From: Vallicoccus soli
GTDB lineage: Bacteria > Actinomycetota > Actinomycetes > Motilibacterales > Motilibacteraceae
Reading direction: 5' to 3'
Length of the DNA stretch: 64,000 bases
Assembly (NCBI RefSeq): GCF_003594885.1
Contig: NZ_QZEZ01000011.1
Location: forward strand, 27,026-91,025
How positions within the stretch are numbered: position 1 is the first letter of the stretch; every line of letters starts with the position of its first letter. The notes beneath the pieces were generated by a model. It saw only the letters and a program-made list of their open reading frames with translations. It had not been told where the DNA came from and did no database searches. A program made the position numbers and the translations under genes. Of this stretch, positions 27,730 to 36,435 are shown piece by piece.

Positions 27730-28230
27730 TCAGCCCTGCCCGCCCGGGACCACGTCCCAGGTGGCGAGCAGCTCGTCGCTGCGCCCGGCGTCGCGCCCGC
27801 CGCGCAGCCGGGTGACCTCCTGGCGGAGCCACAGGCGGACGTACTGCGGCTCGTCGGGGTGCAGCCGGCGCTGCGCGACGGCGAGGGCGCCGAGCTTCGA
27901 CGGGTCCGCGACGATCGACGGCAGCTGGCCCTCGACCTCGGCCCGCCCGACGCCGACGCCGCGCGGCGACAGCGGCACGCGCACGACGTCGCCCTCGGTG
28001 GTCAGCGCGTCGACGTACGTCGAGCGGATCTCCCCGTCCAGGTCGACGCCGAAGGCGAACTGCGACATGGGCGCGAACGGCCAGAGGTCGTCGGTGCCGC
28101 GGGCGGTCCCGTAGGTGACGAGGAGCGTCCCGGCGAGCAGCACGGCACCCCGCCAGGCCAGCCCGGCGCGGGACAGCCGTACGACGCCGCCGACCGGCGC
28201 GGTCGCGCCCGCCCCGCGGCCGGCGCTCAC
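27730..28230 (-). CDS. Small signal-anchored protein of HTTM module, copy B
   Basis: 166-residue protein with one hydrophobic anchor (LAWRGAVLLAGTLLVTYGTA) near residue 25 and an extracytoplasmic domain. The domain opens with DDLWPFAPMSQFAF. Further along it has GRAEVEGQLPSIVADP. Both segments recur in copy A (29135-29659) as DDAFPFGPFRMYS and NRAEVEGQLDRIQADP, so the two are paralogues. The GTG start overlaps the stop of HTTM copy A (GTGA). The stop lies one base before HTTM copy B. No known family is recognised, and it seems to be an obligate partner of the HTTM protein. Confidence 0.75.
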   Translation of the reverse strand: MSAGRGAGATAPVGGVVRLSRAGLAWRGAVLLAGTLLVTYGTARGTDDLWPFAPMSQFAFGVDLDGEIRSTYVDALTTEGDVVRVPLSPRGVGVGRAEVEGQLPSIVADPSKLGALAVAQRRLHPDEPQYVRLWLRQEVTRLRGGRDAGRSDELLATWDVVPGGQG

Positions 28231-29138
28231 GGCACCGCCACCGGGCGACGGTCCGGGCGGCCGCCGAGGCGGGCCGGCAGCCAGCGGGCCAGCGGCGACG
28301 GCTCCGGCGGCGGCGGGGTGACCCCGACCAGCCGCTCCAGCGGCAGGAACGCCAGCAGGGTCAGCAGGTGCGGCCAGAAGGCGATGGTGATGCTGACGTA
28401 GGTCACGAGGTGGAACACGAAGAACCCCGCGACGACCCGGCGGCGCCAGCGCTCGGAGAGGGCGAAGAGGCCGGGGGCGAGCAGCTCCATCGCCATGATC
28501 CCCCACTGGCTGGCCTGGATCAGCGACGGTGCGCGGCGCAGCAGCTCGTCCGCGACCCACGTGCCCCTGCGGATCACCGCGCGGGCGACCGTGCCGCTCG
28601 TGACCCAGCCGAGCCCGCCGAAGCGCAGCTTGGCGAACGCCGCGTAGAAGTAGGTGGCGACGGCGCCGAGCTGGGCCATCCGCAGGGTCCAGCCCGCGGC
28701 CTCGCTGCGGGTGGCGGACCGGAGCCGGACCGCGCCGAGGGTCGGCACCACCGCGAGCGCCAGCAGGTAGCCGAAGCGGTCGTGGTCGACCTTGCCGTAG
28801 GAGAAGGCGATGACCTGGTACTCGAGGTAGAGGGCGAACACCGTCCAGCCCAGGACGCGGCTGTAGCGCCCGCGCACGCACAGGACGACGAGCGCGCAGG
28901 CCAGCAGGACGACGCCCCACTTGCACAGCTGCACGAGCTCCACCGTGGGCGTGGGCAGCGGCAGGACCCGGCCGACGAGCAGCGGCTGGTAGAACGCCGG
29001 GTCGGCGTGCCCGTGGTACTCCCCGGACGTGTGCAGCACGAGCACGTCGAGCGGGACGAAGAGGTAGACGAGGACGCGGAAGACCGCCGCCCGCGCCTCG
29101 GGCACCGGGGCGTGCAGCCAGCGCACGAGCCCGCTCAC
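28227..29138 (-). CDS. HTTM-domain membrane protein, copy A
   Basis: 303-residue polytopic protein with SYGKVDHDRF (about 115), ATRSEAAGWTL and FYAAFAKLRFGGLGW, matching copy B segment for segment. The acidic repeat tail of copy B is absent. Instead the C-terminus is Pro/Arg-rich. The start is GTG, overlapping the stop of the small anchored protein upstream by four bases (GTGA), and the end overlaps the next small protein the same way. The four genes thus form one tightly coupled unit. The function is unknown beyond membrane location and distant carboxylase relationship. Confidence 0.83.
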   Translation of the reverse strand: MSGLVRWLHAPVPEARAAVFRVLVYLFVPLDVLVLHTSGEYHGHADPAFYQPLLVGRVLPLPTPTVELVQLCKWGVVLLACALVVLCVRGRYSRVLGWTVFALYLEYQVIAFSYGKVDHDRFGYLLALAVVPTLGAVRLRSATRSEAAGWTLRMAQLGAVATYFYAAFAKLRFGGLGWVTSGTVARAVIRRGTWVADELLRRAPSLIQASQWGIMAMELLAPGLFALSERWRRRVVAGFFVFHLVTYVSITIAFWPHLLTLLAFLPLERLVGVTPPPPEPSPLARWLPARLGGRPDRRPVAVP

Positions 29139-29659
29139 CGCGACCACTCCGCGAGCACCTGGCGGCGCTCCTCGCCGGTCGGCACGGTGTCGACGACGAC
29201 CGTGCTGACGCGCAGCAGGCGCATGCCGGTCCACGGCTCGGCGCCCGGCTGCAGCCGGTCGCGGGCCTCGGCCAGCTTCCCGAGCAGCGCCGGGTCGGCC
29301 TGGATCCGGTCGAGCTGGCCCTCCACCTCGGCGCGGTTCATCCCGACCGTCCAGGGGTTGAGGTGCGCCGGCTCCCACGTCCCGCCGTCGGTCCTCGCCT
29401 CGATCGCCGCGACGCTGATGGCGCCGGTCGTGTTCGAGCTCGTGGAGTACATGCGGAAGGGGCCGAAGGGGAACGCGTCGTCGTCGCCCCAGAACGTCCC
29501 GGCGGTGAGCAGGACGGCGACGACGAGGGTCACCAGGGCGCGCGCCGCGCGCCCCCCGTCGCCCAGCCGGCGGACCGGGTCCGCCGCGGGGCCGCCGCCG
29601 GCGACCGCCCCCGCCGGTCCCGCGCCGCTCTGCGTGCCTGCCCGTGCGTCCCCGCTCAC
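29135..29659 (-). CDS. Small signal-anchored protein of HTTM module, copy A
   Basis: 174-residue protein starting at GTG. After a 40-residue Gly/Ala-rich cytoplasmic part comes one anchor (LVTLVVAVLLTAGTF). The outer domain begins GDDDAFPFGPFRMYSTSS. The conserved RAEVEGQL segment follows, then a C-terminal half with VSTVVVDTVPTG. It is the first gene of the four-gene module. The promoter was not located, as the gap to the divergent GH15-like gene (29660-29784) shows no clear -10 on this strand. No family is recognised. Confidence 0.72.
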   Translation of the reverse strand: MSGDARAGTQSGAGPAGAVAGGGPAADPVRRLGDGGRAARALVTLVVAVLLTAGTFWGDDDAFPFGPFRMYSTSSNTTGAISVAAIEARTDGGTWEPAHLNPWTVGMNRAEVEGQLDRIQADPALLGKLAEARDRLQPGAEPWTGMRLLRVSTVVVDTVPTGEERRQVLAEWSR

Positions 29660-29784
29660 CGCCGCAGGGTAACCGCGGTGCGGGGCCGGCCGGGCGCTGC
29701 GCGGCGCGACGTGGCACGGTCGTGACCTGGCCCCGCACCGGCGGGGCGGCGAGGCGCCCGGGGGGCGCGGGGAGGAGCGGCGGG

Positions 29785-31299
29785 GTGGGGCGGCGCAGCA
29801 GGGCCACGGGGCTGCCCGTGGCGGGCGGCCTCGCCGTCCTCGCCGCGTCGGCGGCGGTCGCCACCGCGGCCGCCCCGGCCCGCACGCCGCCCTCGCCGCC
29901 CTCCCCGCCGCTCGTCGTCGCCGGGCTGGCCGGCGGGCCCGGCCTGGGCGTCGCCGCGCTGTCCCCGGCCCAGGCCGCCGCCGCCGGGCGCTACGTCCCC
30001 GGCTCGAGCGTGCTGCGCCGCCCCGACGGGCGCTACGTCACCGGGCCCGGGGCGCGGCCCGGCCCGTACGACCTCCTCGCCTCCGCCGAGCGCTCGGCGG
30101 CCTCGGACCCGGGGCTGGTGCGGGCGGCCGTCGTGGCGGACCGGGCCTGGCTGGCCTCGGGCCGGGTGCCCGGGCGGCCGGGGGAGGAGCGGCGCGCCGC
30201 CGAGCGGGCCCTGCTCGACCTGCGCCTGCTGCAGCGACCGGACGGCGCCGTCGTCGCGGGCCAGCGGCGCCACTGGGACTACACCTGGCCGCGGGACGCG
30301 TCGTTCGCCGCGGTGGCCCTGGCGCGCACGGGGCACCCGGAGGACGCGCTGCGCAGCCTCGACTGGCTCGCCGCGGTGCAGGAGCCGGACGGCACCTGGG
30401 CCGCCCGCTACCGCCCGGAGGACGGGCAGCCGGTGCCGGACGGGCGCCCGTACCAGCTCGACGCGAACGGGTGGTTCCCCTGGGCCGTCTGGTCGTGGGC
30501 GGACAGCCTCGGCGGGGCCGACGACCTCGACGCCGACGGGCGCGCCGCGCTGCTGCGCCTGTGGCCGGCGGTGACGGCCGCGGCCGACGCGGCGGCCGGG
30601 TCGCTCGACGAGCGCGGGCTGCCCCGCGCGACCCGGGACTGGTGGGAGCTGCCGGTGGACGACGTGACGGTGTCGACGTCGGGCGCCCTGCGGTCCGGCC
30701 TGCGCGCGGCGGCGGCGCTGGCGGACGGGCTGGGCCGGCCCGACGAGGCGCAGCGCTGGGCCGCGGCCGCGGTGCGGCTCGACGCGGGCGTGCGCGAGCG
30801 GTTCGGCGGGACCGGCTACCGGCGCACGCCCGACGCGGGCAGCGGCGCCGACGCGGGCATGGCCGTGCTCGCGCCCCCCTTCGCGCCGCCGGACCCGGGC
30901 GTGGCGGCCGCGCTGGACGACACCGAGCGCCGCCTGGCCGCGCCCGGCGGGGGGCTGCTCCCGGGGGAGGCGTTCTCCGGGCCGCGGCTGTCCTGGGTGC
31001 CGGCCGCGGGGCAGGTGATGCTCGCCCGCGCGGCGTCCGGGGACGCGCGGGGCGCGCAGCGCTGGGTCGACTGGCTGCTGGCCGCGCGCACCGTGCTCGG
31101 GGCCCTGCCGGAGAAGGTCGACGCCGCGGGCCGCCCCGCGGAGGTCGCGCCGCTGGCCTGGGCGGACGCGCTCTACCTGCTCACGCTCGTCGCCCGGGAC
31201 GAGGGCGTGCCCGCGCCCCCCGTGCCGCGGGGGCCGGCGCCCTCAGCGCAGGCGGCGGAGCAGGTCGGCGGCGACGGGGCCGGCGTCGCGGCCCCCTGA
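29785..31299 (+). CDS. Secreted GH15-like (glucoamylase-type alpha/alpha barrel) protein
   Basis: I start at GTG 29785, because GGAGGAG stands seven bases upstream and the resulting N-terminus is a good signal peptide (MGRRSR, then a hydrophobic core ending near TAAAPA). Length is 504 residues. The (alpha/alpha)6 glycosidase region shows HWDYTWPRDASFAAVAL near 162, ANGWFPWAVWSW and DWWELPVDD. It ends with a helix pair containing LPEKVDAAGRP. These fit GH15-like proteins acting outside the cell on glucans. The 3' end overlaps the opposing transpeptidase gene by 57 bases. Substrate cannot be told from sequence. Confidence 0.8.
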   Translation: MGRRSRATGLPVAGGLAVLAASAAVATAAAPARTPPSPPSPPLVVAGLAGGPGLGVAALSPAQAAAAGRYVPGSSVLRRPDGRYVTGPGARPGPYDLLASAERSAASDPGLVRAAVVADRAWLASGRVPGRPGEERRAAERALLDLRLLQRPDGAVVAGQRRHWDYTWPRDASFAAVALARTGHPEDALRSLDWLAAVQEPDGTWAARYRPEDGQPVPDGRPYQLDANGWFPWAVWSWADSLGGADDLDADGRAALLRLWPAVTAAADAAAGSLDERGLPRATRDWWELPVDDVTVSTSGALRSGLRAAAALADGLGRPDEAQRWAAAAVRLDAGVRERFGGTGYRRTPDAGSGADAGMAVLAPPFAPPDPGVAAALDDTERRLAAPGGGLLPGEAFSGPRLSWVPAAGQVMLARAASGDARGAQRWVDWLLAARTVLGALPEKVDAAGRPAEVAPLAWADALYLLTLVARDEGVPAPPVPRGPAPSAQAAEQVGGDGAGVAAP

Positions 31300-33222
31300 G
31301 CCGCCGTCCTCGAGGACCACCGCCACCGCGAGGTCGCCCTGCGCCGCGACGATCCACGCGTGCGTGCGCGGCGGGACCTCGGTGCCGTACTCGGCCGTGC
31401 CGGTCTTGGCGATCGCCGGCGGCCCCGGCAGGTCCGCGAGCGCGCCGCCGCTGCCGCCGGTGACGACGCCGCGCATGAGCCCGCGCAGCGTCCGCGCGAG
31501 CCCGGGGTCGAGGGGGCGCGGCGGCACGGCGGCGGGGGCGGCGTCGCCGGTCACGAGCGACGGGCGGCGGTACGTGCCGTCGGCGACCGTCGCGGCCACG
31601 GAGGCCATGGCGAGCGGGCTCGCCAGCACCGTGCCCTGCCCGATGGAGGCCGCGGCCCGCCCGAGCGGCTCCGGCTGCGCCGGCACCGAGCCGGCGTACG
31701 CGCCCAGGCCGAGGCCCGACGCGACGCCCGCCGGCCCCTCGACCCCGAGGCCGTACAGCGCGGCGGCCCCGGGCAGGGCGCCCGCGGGCAGGTCCTCGGC
31801 CAGCCCGACGAAGGCGGTGTTGCAGGACTCCGCGAAGTCCGTGCGGAACGGGACGTCGCCCAGGGCGAAGCCGTCGACGTTGGTGAACGCCTTGCCCTCG
31901 ACGACCGCCTCGCCCGGGCAGGCGACGACGTCGTCGGGGTCGAGCCCGCGCTGCAGCAGGGCCGTCGTCGTGACCACCTTGAACGTCGAGCCCGGGGGGT
32001 ACTGCCCGGCCAGCGCGCGGTCCGGCCCGTCGGCCGGGCCGCTGGCGGCGGCGAGCACCGCGCCGGTGCTGGGGCGCACGACGACGACCCCGCCGGCCCG
32101 GCCCCCCAGGGCGGCCTCCGCGGCGGCCTGCACGTCGAGGTCGAGGGTGGTGCCCAGCGGCCGCCCCGGCTCGGCCCGGAAGCGGTGCAGCACGCGCACG
32201 GGCTCGCCGTCCTCGCGCGCGACGAGGCGCACGGACCCGCCGGGGCGCCCGGCCAGGCGCTCCTGGTACGCCCGCTGGAGCCCCGTCGTGCCGACGTCGT
32301 CCACCTCGCTGGCGTACGGCCCCGCCTCGGCGAGCGTCTCGGCGGTCGCCGGGCGGACCGTGCCGAGCACGCCGCGCCCGAAGTCGGGCGTCGGGGCGAG
32401 CGTGCGCTCCCCTGGCGAGGCGATGGTGCCGGGGACGTCGCGCACCTGCTGCTCGACCTCGCGGTACGCCTCCTCGCGCAGCGTGATCACCGGCACGACC
32501 TGCAGCGGGTCGGCCTCGGCCAGGCGCTCCTCGAGCGCGTCGGCGTCGACCTCCAGCACCTCCGAGGCCAGGCGGCGCAGCGCCGCGCGGTCGCTCGCCC
32601 GCTGCGGCTGCACGCCGACCTCGACGACCGGGCGCACCTGCATGAGCGGGCGCCCGCGCGCGTCGAGCACGGGGGCCCGGGCGGGCAGCTCGCGGAGCCG
32701 GGCGAGCCGGGTGCCCTCGGTGAGCGCGGGGTGCACGGTGCGCGGGTCGGCGTGGACGGTCCACCCGTCGCCCTCGGGCCGGACGAGCACGGTGCCGTCG
32801 TAGGTCCAGGTGCCGAGCGAGCGCAGCTCGAGCGCGGCGCGGAACGGCACCGCGCGCAGGCCCTCCGGGTCCGGCGCCGGGGTGCCGGGCGGCGTCGCCC
32901 CGGCGGCGTCGCCCTGCGCGCGGGCGGCCGGCGTCGCGGGCGGGGCGCCCGTGCTGGCCCCCGTCACCTCGGCCTCGAGGCCGTCGACGCGCAGCGTGCC
33001 CGCGACCTCCTCGAGCAGCGCCCCCGCGGCCGCCGGGTCGTCGGTGAGGGCCGCGGCCGCGGCGGGGTCGTCCGGGCTGCCCGTCCAGGCCTCGAGGTAC
33101 GCGGTCGCCGCGGCCAGCGCGCCGTCCTCGGACGGCTCCGGGCTCGCGCCGTCGTCGCCGGTGCACCCGGCCAGGAGCAGGAGCGCGAGCCCGGCGGCGA
33201 GCACGGAGGGTGAGGACCGCAT
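31243..33222 (-). CDS. Class B penicillin-binding protein, lipoprotein with MecA_N-like domain
   Basis: 659-residue D,D-transpeptidase acting on peptidoglycan outside the membrane. The lipobox LAGC puts the lipid anchor at C20. An NTF2-like (MecA_N) region (about 35-165) precedes a dimerisation domain (about 185-340) and the catalytic domain. The active-site motifs are S412-TFK, S466-CN and K606-TG. This domain order is that of PBP2a-like proteins, which are common and not necessarily resistant in actinobacteria. ATG 33222 is seven bases from TAGGGT, so the mRNA is probably leaderless. The -10 overlaps the stop of the upstream lacI-type gene. Confidence 0.92.
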   Translation of the reverse strand: MRSSPSVLAAGLALLLLAGCTGDDGASPEPSEDGALAAATAYLEAWTGSPDDPAAAAALTDDPAAAGALLEEVAGTLRVDGLEAEVTGASTGAPPATPAARAQGDAAGATPPGTPAPDPEGLRAVPFRAALELRSLGTWTYDGTVLVRPEGDGWTVHADPRTVHPALTEGTRLARLRELPARAPVLDARGRPLMQVRPVVEVGVQPQRASDRAALRRLASEVLEVDADALEERLAEADPLQVVPVITLREEAYREVEQQVRDVPGTIASPGERTLAPTPDFGRGVLGTVRPATAETLAEAGPYASEVDDVGTTGLQRAYQERLAGRPGGSVRLVAREDGEPVRVLHRFRAEPGRPLGTTLDLDVQAAAEAALGGRAGGVVVVRPSTGAVLAAASGPADGPDRALAGQYPPGSTFKVVTTTALLQRGLDPDDVVACPGEAVVEGKAFTNVDGFALGDVPFRTDFAESCNTAFVGLAEDLPAGALPGAAALYGLGVEGPAGVASGLGLGAYAGSVPAQPEPLGRAAASIGQGTVLASPLAMASVAATVADGTYRRPSLVTGDAAPAAVPPRPLDPGLARTLRGLMRGVVTGGSGGALADLPGPPAIAKTGTAEYGTEVPPRTHAWIVAAQGDLAVAVVLEDGGSGGRDAGPVAADLLRRLR

Positions 33223-33229
33223 GCGACGG

Positions 33230-33235
33230 ACCCTA
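33230..33235 (-). promoter_or_regulatory. Leaderless -10 element (TAGGGT) for the transpeptidase gene
   Basis: On the minus strand TAGGGT, seven bases, then ATG 33222. The TAG of this element is the stop codon of the upstream LacI gene. Confidence 0.55.
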
Positions 33236-34348
33236 GTCCCGCCTCCCCGACGGGCCGGTGCGGGCGGCGAGCACCGGGCGTGCCGCGCCGGCCCGCCGGG
33301 CGCGCTCGGCGGCGGTGCGCGACGCGGGGGCGGGCGACCCTGCAGCGGCCCCCGGCGGGGGCGGGCCGCTCGTTCCGCGGACCACGAGGCGGGTGGGCAG
33401 CACGACGTCGGCCGGGGGGACGTCCTCGCCGTGCAGCAGGTCCAGGGCCACCTCGGCGGCGACCCGGCCCTGGCCCGCGGCCGGCTGCGCCACCGTGGTG
33501 AGGTCGAACAGCACCGCCATCGGGTGGTCGTCCACGCCCACCACGGAGACCTGCTCCGGGACGGCGCGGCCCGAGCAGCGCAGCCCGTGCAGCACGCCCA
33601 TGGCCATCTCGTCGGAGGCCGCGAACACCGCCGTCGCGCCCTGGTCGGCCACGACCCGGGCGGCGGCGGCGATGCCGCTGTCGACCGTGTAGTCGCCGGT
33701 CAGCTCGAGCGCCTCGGAGCGCTCGAGCCCGGCCTCCTCCAGCGCCCAGCGGTAGCCGGCCAGGCGGTCGCGCGGCGTGGTGTGCAGGCCCTCCTCGCCG
33801 CGCTCGACGCCGACGAAGGCGATCCGCCGGTGCCCGAGCCCGACGAGGTGGCGCACCGCCGTGACCGCGGCGCCGTGGTCGTCGATGCGCACCCCGGGGA
33901 ACTCGCTCTGCCCGCCGACGACGACCACCGGCTTGCCGAGCCGGCGCAGGGCCGCCTCCTCCTGCGGGGACAGGGCGATGCTCAGGACGAGCACGGCGTC
34001 CACCCGCTTGCTCAGCAGGTGCCCGAACACCCGGCCCCAGGCGTCGCGCCGCCCCTCGAGGTCCCACAGCAGCAGGTCGTACCCGGCCTCGGCGAACACC
34101 GGCTGCATGCCCTGCACCACCGAGCCGAAGAACCAGCGCGACACGTGCGGGACGACGACGCCGACGGTGCGGGTGACGCCGCTGGCCAGGCTCGCCGCGC
34201 TGGGGCTGGCGACGTAGTCCAGGCTCGCCGCGACCTCCTGCACGCGCCGGCGGGTCTCCTCGGAGACCCGGGGCAGCCCGCGCAGCGCGCGCGAGACGGT
34301 GGCGACGGACACCCCGGCCTGCTGGGCCACGTCGCGGATGCTCGTCAC
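33233..34348 (-). CDS. LacI-family transcriptional regulator of the sugar ABC importer
   Basis: 371-residue repressor with the N-terminal helix-turn-helix SIRDVAQQAGVSVATVSRAL (residues 3-22) and a sugar-sensing PBP-like domain (VVVPHVSRWFFG, FAASDEMAMGVL, VVGVDDHP). The last 50 residues are a Pro/Ala/Arg-rich tail outside the family core. It lies downstream of, and on the same strand as, the ABC genes, but a strong hairpin (34448-34478) separates them. Palindromes GGAAACGTTTCC and GGGAGCGCTTCC in front of the binding-protein gene are the likely targets. The inducer is probably an oligosaccharide. Confidence 0.9.
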   Translation of the reverse strand: MTSIRDVAQQAGVSVATVSRALRGLPRVSEETRRRVQEVAASLDYVASPSAASLASGVTRTVGVVVPHVSRWFFGSVVQGMQPVFAEAGYDLLLWDLEGRRDAWGRVFGHLLSKRVDAVLVLSIALSPQEEAALRRLGKPVVVVGGQSEFPGVRIDDHGAAVTAVRHLVGLGHRRIAFVGVERGEEGLHTTPRDRLAGYRWALEEAGLERSEALELTGDYTVDSGIAAAARVVADQGATAVFAASDEMAMGVLHGLRCSGRAVPEQVSVVGVDDHPMAVLFDLTTVAQPAAGQGRVAAEVALDLLHGEDVPPADVVLPTRLVVRGTSGPPPPGAAAGSPAPASRTAAERARRAGAARPVLAARTGPSGRRD

Positions 34349-34447
34349 GGGGTGCCTCGTCCGGGGTCGTCGGGGGTGGCGGTCGTCCTGCCGCGGGGTC
34401 GGGGTGCTGCCGGTCGGGCCGGGACCGGCCGGCGGCGCGTCCCCGGC

Positions 34448-34478
34448 GGCCGGCCCCCGCGGGGTGCAGGGGCCGGCC
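34448..34478 (-). terminator. Terminator-like hairpin after the ABC permease genes
   Basis: GGCCGGCCCC (34448-34457) pairs perfectly with 34469-34478 around an 11-base loop. It starts ten bases after the second permease stop. Confidence 0.6.
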
Positions 34479-34487
34479 GGGCCGGGC

Positions 34488-35402
34488 TCAGCCCTTGACG
34501 CTGCCCGCGAGCAGGCCGCGGACGAAGTAGCGCTGCAGGGCCAGGAACACGACCACCGGGATGACGATCGAGATGAACGCGCCGGCCGACAGCAGGTACC
34601 AGTCGGTGCCGCGCGTGCCGCTGAGGTTGGCCAGGGCCACCGTCATCGGCGCGGTCTGCGGCGTGCCGCCGGCGAAGGTGAGCGCGACGAGCAGGTCGTT
34701 CCAGACCCAGAGGAACTGGAAGATGCCGAAGGCGGCCAGGGCGGGGGTCATGAGCGGCAGGACGACGCTGAAGAAGGTCTTGACGTGCCCCGCGCCGTCG
34801 ACCCGCGCCGCCTCGATGAGCTCGGCGGGCACGTCGCGCATGAAGTTGTGCAGCAGGAACACCGCGAGCGGCAGGGCGAAGGTCGAGTGCGCCACCCAGA
34901 TGCGCACGAACTCGCCGACGTCGCCCTGCACGAACAGGGTCAGCAGGGGGATGAGCGTGACCTGGATCGGCACGATCTGCAGCGCGAACACCGCGATGAA
35001 GAGGAAGTCGCGCCCGGGGAAGTGGATCCAGGCGAACGCGTACGCCGCCAGCGCCGCCAGCACCATCGGGATGACGACCGACGGCACCGTGATGACGAAC
35101 GAGTTGACGAGGTAGTCCACGAGGCCGCCGCCGCCGGACTCGCGCCCGAGGGCCTCGCGGTAGTTGTCCAGCGTGAACGTCGGGTCGGACAGGGCGGTCC
35201 ACCAGCCGGTGCGGCGGATGTCCGTCTCCTCGCGGAACGACGTGACGAGCAGCCCCAGCGTCGGCAGCGTCCAGAGGACGGCGATGACCACGGCCGCGAG
35301 CGAGGCCCACGGGGAGGTGAGGCGCTTCTTGCCGCGCGAGGCGGTGGTGCTGATCGTGCGGGCGACGCTCGGGACGACGGCCGTGGGGGCGCTGGTGGTC
35401 AT
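34488..35402 (-). CDS. Carbohydrate ABC transporter permease (MalG/AglG type)
   Basis: 304-residue inner-membrane permease with six predicted segments. The EAA loop that contacts the ATPase reads EAARVDGAGHVKTFFSVVLP (about 190). It starts at ATG 35402 in an ATGA overlap with the first permease gene. The second-permease type (CUT1, MalG-like) is indicated by gene order, length and the C-terminal LAGSVKG ending. The segment RDTDWYLL-like near 250 (TRGTDWYLLSAG) recalls alpha-glucoside systems, but substrate is not certain. Confidence 0.93.
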   Translation of the reverse strand: MTTSAPTAVVPSVARTISTTASRGKKRLTSPWASLAAVVIAVLWTLPTLGLLVTSFREETDIRRTGWWTALSDPTFTLDNYREALGRESGGGGLVDYLVNSFVITVPSVVIPMVLAALAAYAFAWIHFPGRDFLFIAVFALQIVPIQVTLIPLLTLFVQGDVGEFVRIWVAHSTFALPLAVFLLHNFMRDVPAELIEAARVDGAGHVKTFFSVVLPLMTPALAAFGIFQFLWVWNDLLVALTFAGGTPQTAPMTVALANLSGTRGTDWYLLSAGAFISIVIPVVVFLALQRYFVRGLLAGSVKG

Positions 35403-36367
35403 CGTGCCTCCGAGGCGCGCAGCTGGCGGATGTTGTAGGCGACGATCGGGACGACGAGGGCGAAGAGGACGACCGCGAGCGCGGCGCCGATGCCGCCCTG
35501 GTCGGCCCGGAACGCCTGCGTGTAGAACTCGTTGGCCACGACGTTCGTGTCGAACTGCCCGCCGGTCATGGTGCGGACGATGTCGAAGACCTTCAGGGTC
35601 GCGATGCCGATCGTCGTGAGGACGACGACGAGGGCGGGGCGGATGCTCGGCACCGTGATGTGCCGGAAGAGCCCGACGCCGGACACGCCGTCGAGGCGGG
35701 CCGCCTCGATGATGTCGTCGGGGATGGCCTTGATCGCGGCGGACAGCACCGTCATCGCGAAGCCGGCCTGCACCCAGATCATCACGGCGATGAGGAACAG
35801 GGTGTTCCAGGGCGCGTTCACCAGGAACTGCTGGGGGCTGAAGCCGAGCCACACGAGCACCTGGTTGAGCAGGCCGATCTGCTGGATGTTGCCCTGCTCG
35901 GGGCGGAACTCGTAGACGAACTTCCAGATGATCGAGGCGCCGACGAACGAGATCGCCATCGGCAGGAAGATGAGGGCCTTGGCGAAGGCCTCGACGCGCG
36001 CGCGGTCGATGAGCACGGCGTAGACGAGCCCGATGCCGGTGGCCACGAAGGGCGTCACGACGACCCAGAGCGCCGTGTTGCGCAGCACCGTGAGCTGGTC
36101 GCTGTTGGTGAAGATGAACTGGTAGTTGTCGAGGCCGACGAAGCCGCTGCCGTCGGCCTGCTGGAACGACTGCAGGATCGTGCGCAGGGCCGGGTAGACG
36201 AGCCCCACGGCCACGAGCAGCAGGGTGGGCCCGACGAAGCCGAGCGCGACGGCCCGGTCTCCGCGGCGGCCGGAGATGCGGCCGATGAGGAACAGGACGA
36301 GGGCGATGAGGGCCAGGAAGACCACCACCGCCAGCGCCATCTGCCCGAACTTCTCGGCGGTGGTCAC
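35399..36367 (-). CDS. Carbohydrate ABC transporter permease (MalF/AglF type)
   Basis: 322-residue CUT1 permease with an N-terminal hydrophobic segment, a further set of six, and the EAA motif [20 protein letters not shown] (about 225). It starts with GTG 36367 and ends in an ATGA overlap with the second permease. A hairpin separates it from the binding-protein gene upstream, which would lower its expression relative to that gene. No ATPase gene is present, so it must share a multitask ATPase (MsiK type), as many actinobacterial sugar importers do. Confidence 0.93.
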   Translation of the reverse strand: MTTAEKFGQMALAVVVFLALIALVLFLIGRISGRRGDRAVALGFVGPTLLLVAVGLVYPALRTILQSFQQADGSGFVGLDNYQFIFTNSDQLTVLRNTALWVVVTPFVATGIGLVYAVLIDRARVEAFAKALIFLPMAISFVGASIIWKFVYEFRPEQGNIQQIGLLNQVLVWLGFSPQQFLVNAPWNTLFLIAVMIWVQAGFAMTVLSAAIKAIPDDIIEAARLDGVSGVGLFRHITVPSIRPALVVVLTTIGIATLKVFDIVRTMTGGQFDTNVVANEFYTQAFRADQGGIGAALAVVLFALVVPIVAYNIRQLRASEAR

Positions 36368-36392
36368 CGCGGTGCCTCCTTCGGACGGGGCG

Positions 36393-36435
36393 GGGACGAG
36401 GGGCGGGACGGGGGACGTGCGGGACGAGGGGCGGG
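36393..36435. repeat. 15-base direct repeat between binding-protein and permease genes
   Basis: GGGACGAGGGGCGGG occurs exactly at 36393-36407 and 36421-36435, the second copy running into the stem-loop at 36431. Confidence 0.7.

Noticed and set aside
29644..29784. Longer start for the GH15-like gene
   Set aside because: The extension is Arg/Gly-rich and would hide the signal peptide; GTG 29785 has GGAGGAG at good distance.
31243..33222. Methicillin-type resistance gene
   Set aside because: MecA_N plus transpeptidase order is normal in actinobacterial penicillin-binding proteins; nothing here shows resistance.
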